Assembly: GCA_026125865.1 (NCBI GenBank)
Contig: JAHCKI010000171.1
Location: 1 to 5,737 of the forward strand
Direction of reading: 5' to 3'
DNA: 5,737 bases
From: Rhodospirillales bacterium
GTDB taxonomy: Bacteria; Pseudomonadota; Alphaproteobacteria; Rhodospirillales; Defluviicoccaceae
Shown: one piece after another, positions 5,435 through 5,737 of the stretch
Layout of the letters: each line of letters begins with the position of its first letter
Position numbering within the stretch: position 1 is the stretch's first letter
Position numbers and translations under genes: made by a program
The notes under the pieces: generated by a model
What the model was told of the DNA's origin: nothing
The model's database searches: none
What the model saw: the letters and a program-made list of their open reading frames with translations, nothing else

Positions 5435-5446
5435 CCTTAATTGTTC
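5432..5446 (+). promoter_or_regulatory. Candidate LexA (SOS) box, GTTC-N7-GTTC
   Basis: GTTC at 5432-5435 and GTTC at 5443-5446 are separated by exactly seven A/T-rich bases. This direct repeat is the known LexA operator of alphaproteobacteria. It overlaps the -10 of the promoter at 5406-5434, the right place for repression. A chance exact match is not negligible (by simple base counting, about one in five or six windows of this length, both strands), so the overlap with a promoter carries most of the weight. Confidence 0.45.
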
Positions 5447-5458
5447 TTATGCCCAAGG

Positions 5459-5498
5459 TCGGAGATGTTGACCTGTCACAATAGGTCAACATTTCCGA
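5459..5498. repeat. Inverted repeat, 16-bp arms with 8-bp centre
   Basis: The left arm 5459-5474 (TCGGAGATGTTGACCT) and right arm 5483-5498 (AGGTCAACATTTCCGA) are reverse complements except for one position; the inner 10 bp are perfect. The centre is GTCACAAT. No U-run follows, so it is not a standard terminator. It lies about 18-57 bp downstream of the expected start of the promoter at 5406. It could be a 5'-UTR hairpin, a dimeric repressor operator, or a recombination or replication-initiator site; the sequence does not decide. Confidence 0.8.
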
Positions 5499-5661
5499 TC
5501 GTTGTTATTATCCATCGTGGATCACATTGGCACCGGCCGCCACCGACCCTGGGGGGAAGGCGGTTGAGTCCACGCCGCGCTGGGGGAGAGCGACGCGACG
5601 ACGAGGCTGGGCAGGACCGTCCCGGCAGCAGCGGTAACGCTCACCGATAACGCAAATACTG

Positions 5662-5690
5662 TTGCAAGAAAAACCAACTCATAATAGAAT
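5662..5690 (+). promoter_or_regulatory. Rightward promoter candidate in the AT-rich terminus
   Basis: TTGCAA (5662-5667), a 17-bp spacer and TAGAAT (5685-5690, five of six matches to TATAAT) form a sigma70-like promoter within an AT-rich segment. It points out of the window, so its gene cannot be seen. AT-rich sequence produces such matches easily, hence the modest confidence. Confidence 0.35.
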
Positions 5691-5737
5691 ATAGCGAAAT
5701 CAATATTTTAAGGCCATTTTTGCATACTTTTGAGTAC

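Larger units (their letters stand above)
5218..5737. other. 520-bp region without a convincing gene
   Basis: The open frames here are short, lack good ribosome-binding sites and show no recognisable protein motif. The longest, on the minus strand (5492-5184), is Arg/Lys-rich and ends inside the dispersed repeat, so it is not believable. What is visible: a promoter with a LexA-type box at 5406-5446, a large inverted repeat at 5459-5498, a GC-rich stretch with G-runs (about 5530-5630), and an abrupt AT-rich segment from about 5645 to the end with a second promoter candidate. No tRNA or rRNA signature was seen. The region most likely separates the ychJ operon from a gene outside the window. Confidence 0.6.

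Noticed and set aside
5294..5440. 48-residue plus-strand frame starting at ATG 5294
   Set aside because: No clear ribosome-binding site and no recognised family, and its end coincides with a promoter motif. It is possible but not supportable.
5472..5486. ACCT...AGGT looked like a lux box
   Set aside because: Known lux-type boxes are about 18-20 bp with a longer conserved dyad (ACCTG...CAGGT). Here the symmetry belongs to a different, larger 16-bp-arm repeat.
5465..5650. 61-residue plus-strand frame after the SOS-like promoter
   Set aside because: AAGG six bases before ATG 5465 is suggestive, but the first codons are the inverted repeat itself and the tail is Arg/Gly-rich low-information sequence.
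5661..5678. GTTGC...CCAAC looked like an integron recombination core
   Set aside because: No full attC-type architecture (paired L and R boxes) and no integrase gene in the window.

Overview
The window looks like chromosomal DNA from a GC-rich proteobacterium, most likely an alphaproteobacterium such as a Caulobacterales or Sphingomonadales member. This is inferred from strongly GC-biased third codon positions, periplasmic quinoprotein content, a GTTC-N7-GTTC motif of the alphaproteobacterial LexA type, and short dispersed hairpin repeats with a CCCC/GGGG stem. No species-level call is justified from the sequence alone.

Left part (1-1674): a divergent regulator/operon pair. A TetR-family repressor (minus strand, cut off by the window start) faces a two-gene plus-strand operon. 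That operon encodes a fused (double beta-alpha-beta) tautomerase of the 4-OT/MIF superfamily and a small secreted protein of unknown function. The 155-bp gap between the divergent genes carries three almost identical 14-bp palindromes, the obvious operators of the TetR protein. Eleven bases after the secreted protein's stop codon lies the orphan C-terminal tail of a glyoxalase I gene, a recombination scar.

Middle part (1747-3543): one large minus-strand gene for a secreted PQQ-type eight-bladed propeller dehydrogenase, without a haem domain. It keeps the vicinal Cys pair and several landmark motifs. The catalytic Asp and the metal-ligand Glu of methanol dehydrogenase appear to be replaced, by Gly and Arg respectively.

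Right-middle part (3603-5217): a repeat-rich intergenic stretch, then a two-gene minus-strand operon encoding two cysteine-cluster metal-binding proteins, YchJ-like (SecC motifs at both ends) followed 16 bp later by YkgJ-like. The pair is bracketed by two directly oriented 73-bp repeat copies about 91% identical (3688-3760 and 5145-5217), so it looks like a cassette between dispersed repeats.

Right end (5218-5737): no convincing gene. It holds a good sigma70-type promoter (TTGACA-17-TATGTT) whose -10 is overlapped by a perfect GTTC-N7-GTTC box, then a 16-bp-arm inverted repeat, a GC-rich stretch, and an abrupt AT-rich terminus with a second rightward promoter candidate. This is probably the control region of something lying mostly beyond the window.
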